DNA from: CAIXLI01 sp964587125 | Lineage (GTDB): Bacteria; Pseudomonadota; Alphaproteobacteria; UBA9219 | Direction: 5' to 3' | DNA length: 64,000 nt | Assembly (NCBI GenBank): GCA_964587125.1 | Contig: CAZPKC010000008.1 | Span: 31,794 to 95,793 of the forward strand | In this document: in pieces, positions 1 to 8,646 of the stretch | Layout: the number at the start of each line of letters is the position of its first letter | Position numbering within the stretch: position 1 is the first letter of the stretch | Made by a program: the position numbers and the translations under genes | The notes under the pieces: model-generated | What the model saw: only the letters and a program-made list of their open reading frames with translations | What the model was told of the DNA's origin: nothing | Databases searched by the model: none

Positions 1-58
1 CAACATTCGCTGTCAAACCAGGCATTAAATACACAGAAAGCGCAACGAGGGATCGATT

Positions 59-355
59 TTGACATATGAGGAGCTTCATCGCCGTTATGGCACCCATGTT
101 TCGCAGCGCGTGCGCCGCGAACTGACGTCGTCGGAATTTGATTCCATAGATATCGATTCTTTGCCCTCGTGGCTCGAAGCCCGCGCCGAAGCCGCGCATG
201 ACGCCTATCTTCGTCTTTTGAATAATCCCTTGGCATCTCAGGAAAAAGACGAATCCGGCGCAAAAGAAGCCTGCCGCCGCTGGCGCGAAGCCGAAGATTT
301 GGCCTATCTCGTCGTCATCGCCGATGATGTCAGCGCGAACGCTCGCGCTCTTTAA
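59..355 (+). CDS. Small charged hypothetical protein
   Basis: 98 residues, rich in Arg, Glu and Ala and probably helical and cytoplasmic; I recognise no domain and see no signal peptide or membrane segment. The start is TTG at 59, chosen because a GAGG Shine-Dalgarno core ends at 50 and an in-frame stop (TAA, 26-28) rules out a much longer protein. It lies 57 bp upstream of tatD on the same strand and could be cotranscribed with it. Function unknown. Confidence 0.6.
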   Translation: MTYEELHRRYGTHVSQRVRRELTSSEFDSIDIDSLPSWLEARAEAAHDAYLRLLNNPLASQEKDESGAKEACRRWREAEDLAYLVVIADDVSANARAL

Positions 356-412
356 ACTCAAGAAAACAACAGGATTCTTGCAAAACGGGTTAAAACCTGT
401 TCCTTTTGACTT

Positions 413-1195
413 ATGTTAATTGATAGCCATTGCCATCTCGATTTTCCGAAGCTTGTCGAAGATCAGGCAGGCGTTGTCGCGCGCGCTCTCAGGGCCGGCG
501 TCGGGCGAATGGTCGATGTCTGCACAAGGCAAAGGGAATTCGACATCGTTTGCGCGACAGCGGAACGCTATACGTCCGTTTTCTGCACGATCGGAATTCA
601 TCCGCACGTTGCGGGCGAAGAGGCGGAAAAGGTTAAGGTCGAAGACATCGTCAAGGCCGCGTCTCATCCCAAAGTTGTCGGCATCGGCGAAACAGGCCTC
701 GATTATTTTTATAATTCCTCGCCCCGCGAGGCGCAGGAGGAAAGCTTCCGCCGTCACATCCGCGCGGCCCAAGAAGCGAAGCTTCCTGTCTCGATCCATA
801 GCCGCGACGCCGAGGAAGACACGCTTCGCATTTTGAAAGACGAAGGCAAAGTTTCCGGCGTCTTGCATTGCTTCAGCTCGCGCCGTCACTTAGCGGAAGA
901 AGGGCTTACACTCGGTCTATATATATCATTTTCCGGAATCCTGACTTTCAAAAAGTCTCAGGATTTGCGCGACATCGCCCGCGCTATCCCGATGGACAGG
1001 ATTTTGGTCGAAACCGACGCGCCATATCTTGCGCCGGAGCCTTATCGCGGCAAAACATGCGAACCCGCCTATGTCGTGAAAACGGCGGAAGTTCTGGCCG
1101 AAGCCAAGGGCGTCAATTTCGACGAAATCGCAAAGGCGACGACCGATAATTTCTTCAAGCTTTTCACTAAATGCCCTCCGGAGGCTTCAAAATGA
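413..1195 (+). CDS. tatD: TatD-family metal-dependent deoxyribonuclease
   Basis: A 260-residue TIM-barrel hydrolase of the TatD/YcfH family, which in characterised members has metal-dependent 3'-5' DNase activity in the cytoplasm. Visible metal-site residues are the HxH pair near the N terminus (H6, H8), E93 in GETGLDY, H129 in IHSRD, H152 in LHCFSS and D202 in VETDAPYLAPEP. Length is normal for the family. Its stop overlaps the start of the next gene (ATGA), so the two are translationally coupled; tatD followed by a metallo-beta-lactamase-fold gene is a common alphaproteobacterial order. Confidence 0.95.
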   Translation: MLIDSHCHLDFPKLVEDQAGVVARALRAGVGRMVDVCTRQREFDIVCATAERYTSVFCTIGIHPHVAGEEAEKVKVEDIVKAASHPKVVGIGETGLDYFYNSSPREAQEESFRRHIRAAQEAKLPVSIHSRDAEEDTLRILKDEGKVSGVLHCFSSRRHLAEEGLTLGLYISFSGILTFKKSQDLRDIARAIPMDRILVETDAPYLAPEPYRGKTCEPAYVVKTAEVLAEAKGVNFDEIAKATTDNFFKLFTKCPPEASK

Positions 1196-1953
1196 AAATC
1201 ACCGTTCTCGGCTGCGGTTCATCGGGGGGAGTGCCGCTCATCGGAGGCGTTTGGGGCGCTTGCAATCCCCAGAATCCGCGCAACCGCCGCACGCGAGTTT
1301 CGATTTTAGTCGAAAACGAGGAAACGACAATTCTCGTCGACACCTCGCCCGACGTGCGCCAGCAACTCTTGGCGTGCGAATTAAAAAAACTCGACGCAGT
1401 CCTTTTTACGCACGCGCATGCCGATCATTGCCACGGCATCGACGAATTGCGCAGCATCAACTGGCTGACGCAAAAGCCGGTCGACATCTACGCGGACGAA
1501 ATGACGATGATCGAACTGAGCAACAGATTCGGTTATATCTTTTTAGGGGCAGGAAAAGGAAATTTCTATAAGCCGTCGGTGACGCCGCATGAAATCTCGG
1601 GCGCGTTTACGGTTGGAGCTATTTCCGTTTTACCATTCTTCCAAAATCACGGCACCAAACGCTCGCTGGGCTTTCGTTTCGGCGATTTTTCCTATTCGAC
1701 GGATGTTCATTATTTCGACGCCGCTGCCGTAGAAGCGCTACGGGGAACGAAAACGTGGATACTCGATTGCGTCCGTCCGGACTCTCATCCGACGCATTTA
1801 AATCTGGATCAAGCCCTGGAATGGATCGAGAAGATAAAGCCCGAACGCGCTTACTTGACGCATCTCAGTCATCATATGGATTACGACACTTTGGTCCGCC
1901 GTCTTCCCGCAGGCGTCTTGCCCGCCCATGACGGATTGGTGATCGAATGTTGA
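1192..1953 (+). CDS. MBL-fold metal hydrolase (PhnP-like)
   Basis: 253 residues of the metallo-beta-lactamase superfamily, closest in style to PhnP-like cyclic phosphodiesterases. The zinc-binding HxHxDH motif is at residues 74-79 (HAHADH), with further ligands in YSTDVHYF and the late HLSHH. The start is ATG 1192: a strong GGAGG lies about 10 bases upstream and the ATG overlaps the tatD stop. An alternative start seven codons earlier lies inside tatD and lacks a ribosome site. Its own stop overlaps the next ATG. Substrate unknown; cyclic phosphate cleavage is a family-level inference. Confidence 0.88.
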   Translation: MKITVLGCGSSGGVPLIGGVWGACNPQNPRNRRTRVSILVENEETTILVDTSPDVRQQLLACELKKLDAVLFTHAHADHCHGIDELRSINWLTQKPVDIYADEMTMIELSNRFGYIFLGAGKGNFYKPSVTPHEISGAFTVGAISVLPFFQNHGTKRSLGFRFGDFSYSTDVHYFDAAAVEALRGTKTWILDCVRPDSHPTHLNLDQALEWIEKIKPERAYLTHLSHHMDYDTLVRRLPAGVLPAHDGLVIEC

Positions 1954-3581
1954 TCTTCAATCCGAAAATCTGCCGTTATGCAGCGATCGGCCTTTTCGGC
2001 GTTCTTTTCGTCCTGATCCTTCGCACCTTTCGCGATTACGGCGTGACGTGGGACGAAGAGCTTCAAAACCAATACGGACAGGCTATCGCCGATTATTACG
2101 CCTCCGGCTTTAAAGACTTGCGCTATGCGCAAATTTTCAATTTGTATCTGTACGGAGGCCTATTCGACGGATTGGCCGCCATTATAGACTCTTTCACGTT
2201 TCTCGGAATCTACGATACGCGCCATTTATTGAACGCGATGTTCGGCCTTCTGGGATTATGGGGCACGTGGAAACTCGGCCGGTTTCTCGGCGGCGAAATC
2301 ATCGGCTTGCTGGCGCTGATTTTATGCGTCACGGTTCCGTCTTTCTACGGACACATGTTCAACAATCCCAAGGATATTCCCTTTGCCGCGGGAATTGTCT
2401 GGGCGATTTATTATATGTCGCGCGTTTATATGAACCCCGACCGAGCGAGCTTGGTAAAACTTGGACTTATTCTTGGCCTGACGTTGGGCGTCAGGGTAGG
2501 GGGCGTCATGATTTTCGCCTTCTGGCTTGCGCCGATGGGCGTCGCGGCCCTGCTCCCGTTAGCCAGACATTTCGACGCCCGAACGGCGCGCGCCGTGGCC
2601 TTGGATATTGTTAAGCGTGCGGGACGCGTGGTTTTGCCGGTTGGTTTGTTCGCTTATGCGATCATGCTCGTCTGCTGGCCGTGGGCGCAACAAAACCCGA
2701 TAGCAAATCCCTTGCGCGCCCTGAGCGAATTCAGCAACTTTCCGCAGGATGTCGAGGTATTGCTCGACGGCGTTATTTACCGGTCGACGGAATTGCCGTG
2801 GACCTATGTTCCGCTCTATTTCGGCATTCAGTTGCCGGAAATTTTTCTGTTTCTATTGGCCGCCGCCGTCGCCTTCATGCCTAAAATCTGGCGTTCGATG
2901 AATCCCGCGCAAAAACAAAGTTTTTCTCTCTTGCTTTTGACGGCAACGGTTCCCGTTTTATATGCGATTCTACGTCGTCCGGCGCTTTACGACGCCGTCA
3001 GGCATTTTTTGTTCGTTATTCCTTTGGCTTCGGTCGTCGCGGCGTTTGCGGCGCGCGAGTTATTTTCTTTTTGTCTTTCCATATCCGAAAAACAATCCGT
3101 TCGCCGCGCGGTTGGCGCCGTTCTTATTCTGGCCTTTTTCTCGTTGATCGGTGCGCAAATCGTTCTTATGGCGCGGCTTCATCCATACGAATATATTTAT
3201 ACAAACAGCTTTGCGGGGGGCGTGAAAGGCGCTTATGGCCGTTATGAGCTGGATTATTGGGGTTCATCGTTTAAGGAAGCGGCCCAAAAAATACAAAAGT
3301 ATGTCGCGCGCGAAGGCGGCGTTCCGGCCGGTAAGATTTATAAGGTCGCCATTTGCGGATCGTGGTCTTCGGCGACGATTTATCTGCCGCCGGATTACGA
3401 AGCCGTCGTCGCCAACGAACCGGCCGAATTCTTTCTCTCGACGACGCGATGGATGTGCCAAAACATGCGCCCGGGAAAAGAAATCATCCGGGTCGAGCGC
3501 ATGGGAGCGCCGCTTGCGATCGTTAAGGACTTGCGTGGCAAGTATGAGCACTACGAGGGCAATTCAAATAAGGCCAAATAG
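1947..3581 (+). CDS. GT39-like polytopic membrane glycosyltransferase
   Basis: 544 residues with about eleven hydrophobic segments, the first at residues 10-28, followed by a loop containing YGVTWDEE. An acidic pair in the first extracytoplasmic loop is the hallmark of the ArnT/PMT-type GT-C fold, which transfers sugars from polyprenyl-phosphate donors on the periplasmic side of the inner membrane. The C-terminal 110 residues are soluble. It overlaps the preceding hydrolase gene by 7 bases, so it is in the tatD operon. Acceptor unknown; lipid A, a surface glycan or a protein are all possible. Confidence 0.75.
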   Translation: MLIFNPKICRYAAIGLFGVLFVLILRTFRDYGVTWDEELQNQYGQAIADYYASGFKDLRYAQIFNLYLYGGLFDGLAAIIDSFTFLGIYDTRHLLNAMFGLLGLWGTWKLGRFLGGEIIGLLALILCVTVPSFYGHMFNNPKDIPFAAGIVWAIYYMSRVYMNPDRASLVKLGLILGLTLGVRVGGVMIFAFWLAPMGVAALLPLARHFDARTARAVALDIVKRAGRVVLPVGLFAYAIMLVCWPWAQQNPIANPLRALSEFSNFPQDVEVLLDGVIYRSTELPWTYVPLYFGIQLPEIFLFLLAAAVAFMPKIWRSMNPAQKQSFSLLLLTATVPVLYAILRRPALYDAVRHFLFVIPLASVVAAFAARELFSFCLSISEKQSVRRAVGAVLILAFFSLIGAQIVLMARLHPYEYIYTNSFAGGVKGAYGRYELDYWGSSFKEAAQKIQKYVAREGGVPAGKIYKVAICGSWSSATIYLPPDYEAVVANEPAEFFLSTTRWMCQNMRPGKEIIRVERMGAPLAIVKDLRGKYEHYEGNSNKAK

Positions 3582-3689
3582 CCCCTCTGCTTCCCGCCTC
3601 AATTTAACATAATATATCTTATGCGACTTTTAGATATCCAAACGCAGCATTCAAGCATAACCGTTTAGACCCTGCCCTTGTTGTCAAAA

Positions 3690-4166
3690 TTACGCCGAGG
3701 TCATCAACGATGTAGGGATATCGCGCATATCCAAAGCCGGTGGCGCGGTCTCCTCTCCCACCGAAGGCTTGCTAAGCCCCGCGGCAATAATGCGATTGAT
3801 GTTGATGAGGCTGTCGATAAGGTCGGGAGCAAATTTTCCGACTGCGCTGAAGCTGGTTCTATCGACATACCGGCTTAGATTTAAGAGCGTGACTTTCAAA
3901 GGTATCGGCAGCGGGTTTTCCCCATCCGACAAAGCAACCTGAAAAATCGTCCACAAACGCTGATTGGTTCGGATGGCCTCGCCGTATATCTTCAGATTTT
4001 TCTTCGATTTAACGTCTTTTCCCATCAATTCCTTCACATCGTTCAATTTGCTCGCGCAATACAACAACGCGCGCGCGTCCGTTTCGCGGCTATTTCCCGT
4101 CGGCACGGTTTGAACCTTCTGATTTTTACCATAAATATTGACTTTTTCGTACGAATTCGACGGCAT
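3690..4166 (-). CDS. flaF: Flagellar biosynthesis regulator FlaF
   Basis: 158 residues matching the alphaproteobacterial FlaF family, which is needed for flagellin synthesis or secretion. The recognisable core runs from the Glu/Arg-rich RETDARALLYCASKL to RLWTIFQVALSD and ends in LININRIIAAGL. It is longer than typical FlaF (about 110-120) through an N-terminal extension of about 15 residues and a C-terminal Pro/Thr tail. Start ATG 4166 is four bases after the flbT stop; an ATG further upstream would run inside flbT. The order flagellin-flbT-flaF on one strand is the standard flagellin export and translation-control module. Confidence 0.85.
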   Translation of the reverse strand: MPSNSYEKVNIYGKNQKVQTVPTGNSRETDARALLYCASKLNDVKELMGKDVKSKKNLKIYGEAIRTNQRLWTIFQVALSDGENPLPIPLKVTLLNLSRYVDRTSFSAVGKFAPDLIDSLININRIIAAGLSKPSVGEETAPPALDMRDIPTSLMTSA

Positions 4167-4170
4167 TGAC

Positions 4171-4632
4171 TTAATTCTCCAAGGGCGTTGATGGTGCAGA
4201 TACAGAAGGCGCTGCTGTGACAGGCGGGGACGCTGGCGTGGAAACGCCTTGCGTGCTTCTTTCATACTGCGCCAACATTGCGTGCGCAACTCTTAAAGCT
4301 TTAAAACTTTCACGGGCTTCAAGATGTTGAATGATTTGCGCAACATCGGTTTCATAAGCTGGATAAAGCTTGCCAAAGTTTTTGACGGTCTCGATGACGA
4401 GGCTATCCATCGGCTTGTCCTTGCCCTTGAATAAATAGATAACTTGCAAAAGAAAATAAACGTTCGACACGTCTGAATCGCTGCGGCGATCCATGTTCAT
4501 CAAATAGCCTTCGCGCAACACGGGACTGTCGGAGAGAATCAGGAGATCGGCGGGACGCGTCCCGACATTTTTAAGAACCGCGCCGCCTGCGAATATTTTG
4601 CCTTCCGGCTTGACGCGAATTTTCAATGGCAT
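4171..4632 (-). CDS. flbT: Flagellin translation regulator FlbT
   Basis: 153 residues of the FlbT family. In Caulobacter FlbT binds the 5' untranslated region of flagellin mRNA and couples flagellin translation to assembly. The N terminus has the family pattern of a short beta-rich region (PLKIRVKPEGKIFAGGAVL...GTRPADLLIL) and a helical second half; the last about 25 residues are a Ser/Pro/Ala tail. It lies downstream of flagellin beyond a terminator, so it needs read-through or its own promoter, and is coupled to flaF with a 4-base gap. Confidence 0.92.
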   Translation of the reverse strand: MPLKIRVKPEGKIFAGGAVLKNVGTRPADLLILSDSPVLREGYLMNMDRRSDSDVSNVYFLLQVIYLFKGKDKPMDSLVIETVKNFGKLYPAYETDVAQIIQHLEARESFKALRVAHAMLAQYERSTQGVSTPASPPVTAAPSVSAPSTPLEN

Positions 4633-4666
4633 GCTCCCGACTCCTTCGAGAAAAATATATTCTAAG

Positions 4667-4700
4667 AAAAAGGCGGGCCGTCTGAGGCCCGCCCTTTCCT
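4667..4700 (-). terminator. Rho-independent terminator after flagellin
   Basis: An 8-bp GC stem (GGCGGGCC at 4672-4679 with GGCCCGCC at 4686-4693) and a 6-base loop. In the minus direction it is followed by a T-rich run (CCTTTTTCTTAG). It lies just after the flagellin stop and before flbT. Confidence 0.85.
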
Positions 4701-4707
4701 AGTCTTC

Positions 4708-5538
4708 TTAGAGAATCTTCAAGATCGCGCTTTCGAGCGTTCCCGAAACTCCTAACGACACGATGCCGAGAGAGTCTTGAGCTTGCAGAGCTTGCAAGTT
4801 CGCGCCTTCCGTATTCGTATCGGCCGCCGTCAAGTCGTTCGATGCGTTTTGCAGCGACGTGATCAGGTTCGACGTGAAATCTTGCCTGGTCTGAATCAAA
4901 GTCGCGTTACCACCGAACTGAGAGGCGTCGGTCGTCAACGTTCCGAGTGCGGTCAGCAAATACGACTGATTGACGTCAATATCCGCGTTGGTCGCCCAAG
5001 AACCGCCCGCAGCGCCGCCGGTTGTTCCAAGCAAACCCGCCGTGGTGATATTCACGCCGGTGATCGTCAATGCGGTACCGTCGTTTGCGTTGAAGTAAAC
5101 CACCAAGGTGTTGGTGGAGCTGTTCAGCAGGTTCGTGCCGTTGAACGTCGCGTCATTGACCATCTGATCAAGCTGCGTCGTCAAGGAATTAAACTGCGAA
5201 GCAAGACCTGCGCGCGTTAAGGTATCCGTCGTACCAAGAGCCTGAGTCACAAGGCCTTGAAGCTCGGTAACGACGTCGTTAATGTCGTTAATCGAGTTAT
5301 CGTACGAGTTCACCGCTTCCAGCGCCGTCGAAAGGTTGGTTTTCACCGTCGCCAACCCGTTCGCCGAGTTGAGGAAGCCTTTCGACGCGAAGTAAGCCGT
5401 CGCGTTATCAGAAGCCGAGTTAACGGTCTTACCCGTAGACAAGTGCTCCTGCGTTTCTTGGAGAAGAGCCGTCGTGTTCTGCAAAGCCGTGAGGTTTGCG
5501 CGAGCTGCCGAGCTCAGGGAGATATCACCAATCGCCAT
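4708..5538 (-). CDS. Flagellin
   Basis: 276 residues, a short flagellin of the alphaproteobacterial type. The N-terminal D0/D1 helices (residues 1-140, with LSTGKTVNSASDNATAYF and FNGTNLLN) and the C-terminal D1/D0 helices (from about residue 210, ending SAILKIL) are both intact; the middle is a short Gly/Thr/Asn-rich variable region with no large D2/D3 domain. Exported by the flagellar type III apparatus and polymerised into the filament. It has a long leader with a sigma-54 promoter, a terminator behind it, and flbT-flaF downstream. Three glycosyltransferase genes upstream could modify its central Ser/Thr residues (inference). Confidence 0.95.
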   Translation of the reverse strand: MAIGDISLSSAARANLTALQNTTALLQETQEHLSTGKTVNSASDNATAYFASKGFLNSANGLATVKTNLSTALEAVNSYDNSINDINDVVTELQGLVTQALGTTDTLTRAGLASQFNSLTTQLDQMVNDATFNGTNLLNSSTNTLVVYFNANDGTALTITGVNITTAGLLGTTGGAAGGSWATNADIDVNQSYLLTALGTLTTDASQFGGNATLIQTRQDFTSNLITSLQNASNDLTAADTNTEGANLQALQAQDSLGIVSLGVSGTLESAILKIL

Positions 5539-5642
5539 AGTAGAACTCCTTTCAGAGGTTGAGCGCAGACTCCTTCTGCGGGTTTAAGTTTGTTAAACGT
5601 GAACCATAAAAATGAATCTATGTTTAACGACAGATTGGTGGA

Positions 5643-5658
5643 TGCGAAATTCATGCCA
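5643..5658 (-). promoter_or_regulatory. Sigma-54 promoter of flagellin
   Basis: On the minus strand TGGCATGAATTTCGCA matches the sigma-54 -24/-12 consensus, with GG and GC exactly 12 bases apart. The transcript would start near 5632, giving a leader of about 94 nt, which fits a flagellin mRNA regulated by FlbT. Confidence 0.7.
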
Positions 5659-5711
5659 TACATATAATCTCGCTAAGCCCATGATTTATCATGAGCGACA
5701 CTAGATGTAGC

Positions 5712-5758
5712 GCGGCAAATTTTGCCGCTTATGACTCAGCTAGGCAAAAATTGCCGAG
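5712..5758. promoter_or_regulatory. Paired FlbD/ftr-like dyads upstream of flagellin
   Basis: Two related palindromes, GCGGCAAATTTTGCCGC (5712-5728) and GGCAAAAATTGCC (5743-5755), centred 29 bases apart and about 80-120 bp upstream of the predicted sigma-54 start site. The CGGCAA...TTGCCG pattern resembles the ftr elements bound by FlbD, the NtrC-type flagellar activator of Caulobacter. The flbD gene itself is not in the window. Confidence 0.55.
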
Positions 5759-5823
5759 CCGTTTTTACCGAAATGAAAAAATTATTTCGACGATTTTAAA
5801 TTTTAATCCGCGAGCATTCGCTT

Positions 5824-6411
5824 TCAAGCGTCGGCGATTCGATTGATCTTCTGTCCGACGTGGCCGAGTTGAAGAGATAAATCTCCGTCGCACCACAAAT
5901 CGAAACCTGCCGCGCGCGCTTTTTCGCAGAAATAATAATCCTCGCCGCGCAGCTGCGCGCCGTCTGTTTCAAGATTGAAATATGGCGCTTTCAACGCGTC
6001 GAACACGTTGACGCGTATCAGTAAACATCCGGTGGGCAACAATTTGACGCGGCGAAGGCCGGAGGTCACATGGGCAAGAGTCCCCTCTTCCGTAATGGTC
6101 AAAGGATGAAACGGGGCCGCGCGCATCGCATACGTCGCGCCGACGATATCTTTCCGGTGCGCCAGCAAACGCTTCAGCGTGTCGGCGGGAAAAACCATGT
6201 CGGAGTCGAGAAACAAAAGATGCGAAGCCTTCATGATTTGCGCCGCTCCGACGCATTGGTTGCGCCCCAAAGGAACGAGCGACGTGCGCGAATTGACGAG
6301 GGCGACCGGCACTCCGGGATTCAGGCATAGCATTGCGAGCGACATCGCAAAATCCGCTTGAACCATATCGCCGGAAGGCACGCCGATGGCGACAAGAGAA
6401 GGTTCGGTCAT
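5824..6411 (-). CDS. GT-A-like glycosyltransferase (third of three)
   Basis: 195 residues with a GT-A style core: an N-terminal strand (SLVAIGVPSGDMV), a central acidic metal/sugar-nucleotide motif (LLFLDSDMVFP, residues about 87-97) and a late acidic GEDYYFCEKARAAG segment like the catalytic-base region of these enzymes. Clearly paralogous to the gene just upstream. Start ATG 6411 overlaps that gene's stop (ATGA); the longer reading upstream lies inside its neighbour. Acceptor unknown. Confidence 0.72.
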   Translation of the reverse strand: MTEPSLVAIGVPSGDMVQADFAMSLAMLCLNPGVPVALVNSRTSLVPLGRNQCVGAAQIMKASHLLFLDSDMVFPADTLKRLLAHRKDIVGATYAMRAAPFHPLTITEEGTLAHVTSGLRRVKLLPTGCLLIRVNVFDALKAPYFNLETDGAQLRGEDYYFCEKARAAGFDLWCDGDLSLQLGHVGQKINRIADA

Positions 6412-7169
6412 TTTTTGCCTCCGTCGGCTGCATATCGGGGAGCCGTATTTCCACGGTACGTGTAGGAACCGCTGTGGTTGAGCTTGCTGTTCAGATCGCA
6501 CCATATTTCTCCGCCGATCGCGCGCCAGCGGCGGCAGAAGGAATAATCTTCGCTCAAGTAAACGCCGGTATCGGGATCGATCATGCAATCGAACAAGGCA
6601 TAGAGATTGTCGGAAGCCGCGGCTGGACGCGGAAAAGCGTGCAACGCCTTATATTTCGTCTCGGGATAGGCCTCAATCATGCGCTCGAAAACGCCGCGCT
6701 TGATAAGCTGAAAACCGGTTCCCGCATAAACGCCGGTCGCAAATCCGTTTTCGGTTCTGGCTTCGTCTCCTTCGCAGAAAGCCGCGACGTAAGCGAGGCC
6801 TGCTTCGTCCAATGTCTCTTGGCTATGCCCGAAACGTTGCGCGAGCTGGTTCCAATCGATGATTTTGGCGGGATACAATCCGGCAACGAAGTCCTTATCG
6901 AATTTCAGCATCCGCGCCACCTGCTCAGGCAAAAAAGAAATGTCGGCGTCGATGAATAAAAGATGCGTCGTCGCCGGATTGTCGAGAAACTTCGCGACGA
7001 TCGCGCTGCGCGCGCGGGGGATCAACGCGTCATTGCCGAGCATCACGACGGCCACATCGAACCCCTGCCCTGCCGCGGCGGCGGAAAGAGCCAGAAGCGA
7101 CATCGTGTAATCCTGCGACACCACGCCGCCGAAGCACGGCGTTCCGACGACGATCAAAGGCTTGCTCAT
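6408..7169 (-). CDS. GT-A-like glycosyltransferase (second of three)
   Basis: 253 residues with the layout of its downstream paralogue: N-terminal PLIVVGTPCFGG, a DxD-type motif in LLFIDADISFLPEQVARML (residues about 91-109), a Gly-rich VYAGTGFQLIKRGVFERM segment and the acidic YLSEDYSFCRRWRAIGGEIW near the C terminus. No membrane segment. Start ATG 7169 overlaps the upstream stop (ATGA), so all three glycosyltransferases are translationally coupled. Donor and acceptor cannot be read from the sequence. Confidence 0.75.
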   Translation of the reverse strand: MSKPLIVVGTPCFGGVVSQDYTMSLLALSAAAAGQGFDVAVVMLGNDALIPRARSAIVAKFLDNPATTHLLFIDADISFLPEQVARMLKFDKDFVAGLYPAKIIDWNQLAQRFGHSQETLDEAGLAYVAAFCEGDEARTENGFATGVYAGTGFQLIKRGVFERMIEAYPETKYKALHAFPRPAAASDNLYALFDCMIDPDTGVYLSEDYSFCRRWRAIGGEIWCDLNSKLNHSGSYTYRGNTAPRYAADGGKK

Positions 7170-8353
7170 ACATCCGTCCTTCCGTCGCAGACGACCTGCA
7201 ACAGTTTTTCGTTCATATCGCTCCACGCCCACTCCTTCATGCGTCCGGCAACGACAGTGGCATCGGCGCGGGACGAGGCGCGGTTATCGTACACATATTC
7301 CATCGCCGCCACGACTTCGTCCACATCCGTTTCGCCCCAATCTTCGACCGAGGGCATCGACGGCGGCGCTTTGACAGGTTTCTGGGAGCTCAAAACTTTG
7401 CAGCCGATAAGATCGACCAAATCCTTTTGCCCCGTGTTGTAGGAAACATATGTCGGCACGCCGCACGCCATCGCTTCCATCGCCACGAGGTTCGTGCCTC
7501 CTTCGCAACGGTTCGGAAATACCGCCATATCGCAGTCGCGCAAAACCGAAGGCATCAGCAAATTGAGGGTAAAAGGCAGATCGACAAAGCTGCCCTGCGG
7601 CAATCCCTGCTTCAAAAGCCAAGGCGCGATTTTCAATCCGGATTGCTGGAGTTCGGGAACGTCTTGGCAATGCCCCGCCAAAGAGAAAGCGGCGGCGTTC
7701 GGGCTCAAAAGAGACTGCCAGCACGTCACCAAGAGCGCATCGGAATGGGTAGCGTAAAAACGCTTGAAAGCGGCCAGAACGATGTCTTGCCCTTTGCGGT
7801 ATTCGAATTTTCCTCCCGAGAAAATAACGAAACGGTTCCGGTAAAGCTCCGTTCCAGGCGCCGGATGAAAAAGGGCGGGGTCGATGCCTTGATAGCACAG
7901 ATGCACGGGCCCGATGTCGAGGCTTTTAAGATACTCGGCGTTCCATTTCGAAATGGCGATGAACATATCGTAGTTCTTTGAAATTTTTCTTCCTTGTTCC
8001 GTTAAAAACATATGTTCAAGCGCCACGCAGGCGACGTTTGGCTTTCCCCATATGCGGTCCTGCCCCTGAAAACCGAGAAAGTCGTTGCTGCTTCCGTGAA
8101 GGACGGCGTGTTTAAAAAAGAGCTTCTCCTGCGGATTTTCCTTCAGATAAGCGTGGATTTTTTCCGACAGGCCGAAACTGGCGGCGACTTTGGCTTGCTC
8201 CAAAGGCGGCAAACTGATAACCGAAGACTTGCTCGTAAGGATAAAATTCTTCGCTTCCCCTCCGCGCCGCAAATACTGAAGCAGGATTTGCATCCCGTAG
8301 ATGCCGTATCCGGATATCGTCGATAAAACCCAACTGACGGCAAGAGGAGACAA
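7166..8353 (-). CDS. GT4-family glycosyltransferase (first of three)
   Basis: 395 residues with GT-B organisation: N-terminal STISGYGIYGMQILLQYL, a central FSGGKFEYRKGQDIVLAAF (start of the donor-binding Rossmann domain), and CDMAVFPNRCEGGTNLVAMEAMACGVPTY, holding the E-x7-E type motif that contacts the sugar nucleotide. The start is TTG at 8353, preceded on the minus strand by AAGGA eight bases away; no ATG fits as well. First gene of a three-gene coupled operon beside flagellin. Confidence 0.8.
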   Translation of the reverse strand: MSPLAVSWVLSTISGYGIYGMQILLQYLRRGGEAKNFILTSKSSVISLPPLEQAKVAASFGLSEKIHAYLKENPQEKLFFKHAVLHGSSNDFLGFQGQDRIWGKPNVACVALEHMFLTEQGRKISKNYDMFIAISKWNAEYLKSLDIGPVHLCYQGIDPALFHPAPGTELYRNRFVIFSGGKFEYRKGQDIVLAAFKRFYATHSDALLVTCWQSLLSPNAAAFSLAGHCQDVPELQQSGLKIAPWLLKQGLPQGSFVDLPFTLNLLMPSVLRDCDMAVFPNRCEGGTNLVAMEAMACGVPTYVSYNTGQKDLVDLIGCKVLSSQKPVKAPPSMPSVEDWGETDVDEVVAAMEYVYDNRASSRADATVVAGRMKEWAWSDMNEKLLQVVCDGRTDV

Positions 8354-8381
8354 GGAGAGAATCCTTATGTTTTTATCCTAT

Positions 8382-8538
8382 CGTCATTCCGGAAAACTTT
8401 CTCTTCGCGTTTCTTGCGCGAGAGAAAGTTTGTCCGGAATCCGATTTGGTTTGTTTGCAACAAGAAAATCAAATCGGATTCCGCATAAATTCCCAAATTT
8501 GCAAGAAAAAGCAAATTTGCGAATTCTGCGGAATGACG
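8382..8538. repeat. Double palindromic repeat (two inverted units)
   Basis: The 293-bp gap before the RNase D gene holds a 157-bp compound repeat. Perfect outer arms are CGTCATTCCG (8382-8391) and CGGAATGACG (8529-8538). Inside are three hairpins: a stem of about 20 bp around 8387-8439, a 13-bp perfect stem GGAATCCGATTTG (8436-8448) with CAAATCGGATTCC (8470-8482), and CAAATTTGC/GCAAATTTG (8494-8519). It reads as two units of one repeat (8382-8448 and 8470-8538) in opposite orientation. Related copies lie at 34195 and 39793. Confidence 0.85.
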
Positions 8539-8646
8539 GGGACTTTATGAGAATAGCCTTCAATCTATCCATCCATAACACGCCTTTTGATCTTCCGCCA
8601 AGGGCGTGTTATCACTCCCTCTCACACTTTAAAGGAAGCGTTGATT

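Noticed and set aside
5701..5760. Reading the CGGCAA dyads as sigma-54 -24/-12 elements
   Set aside because: GG and GC are 10 bases apart, not 12; the correct spacing is found only at 5643-5658.
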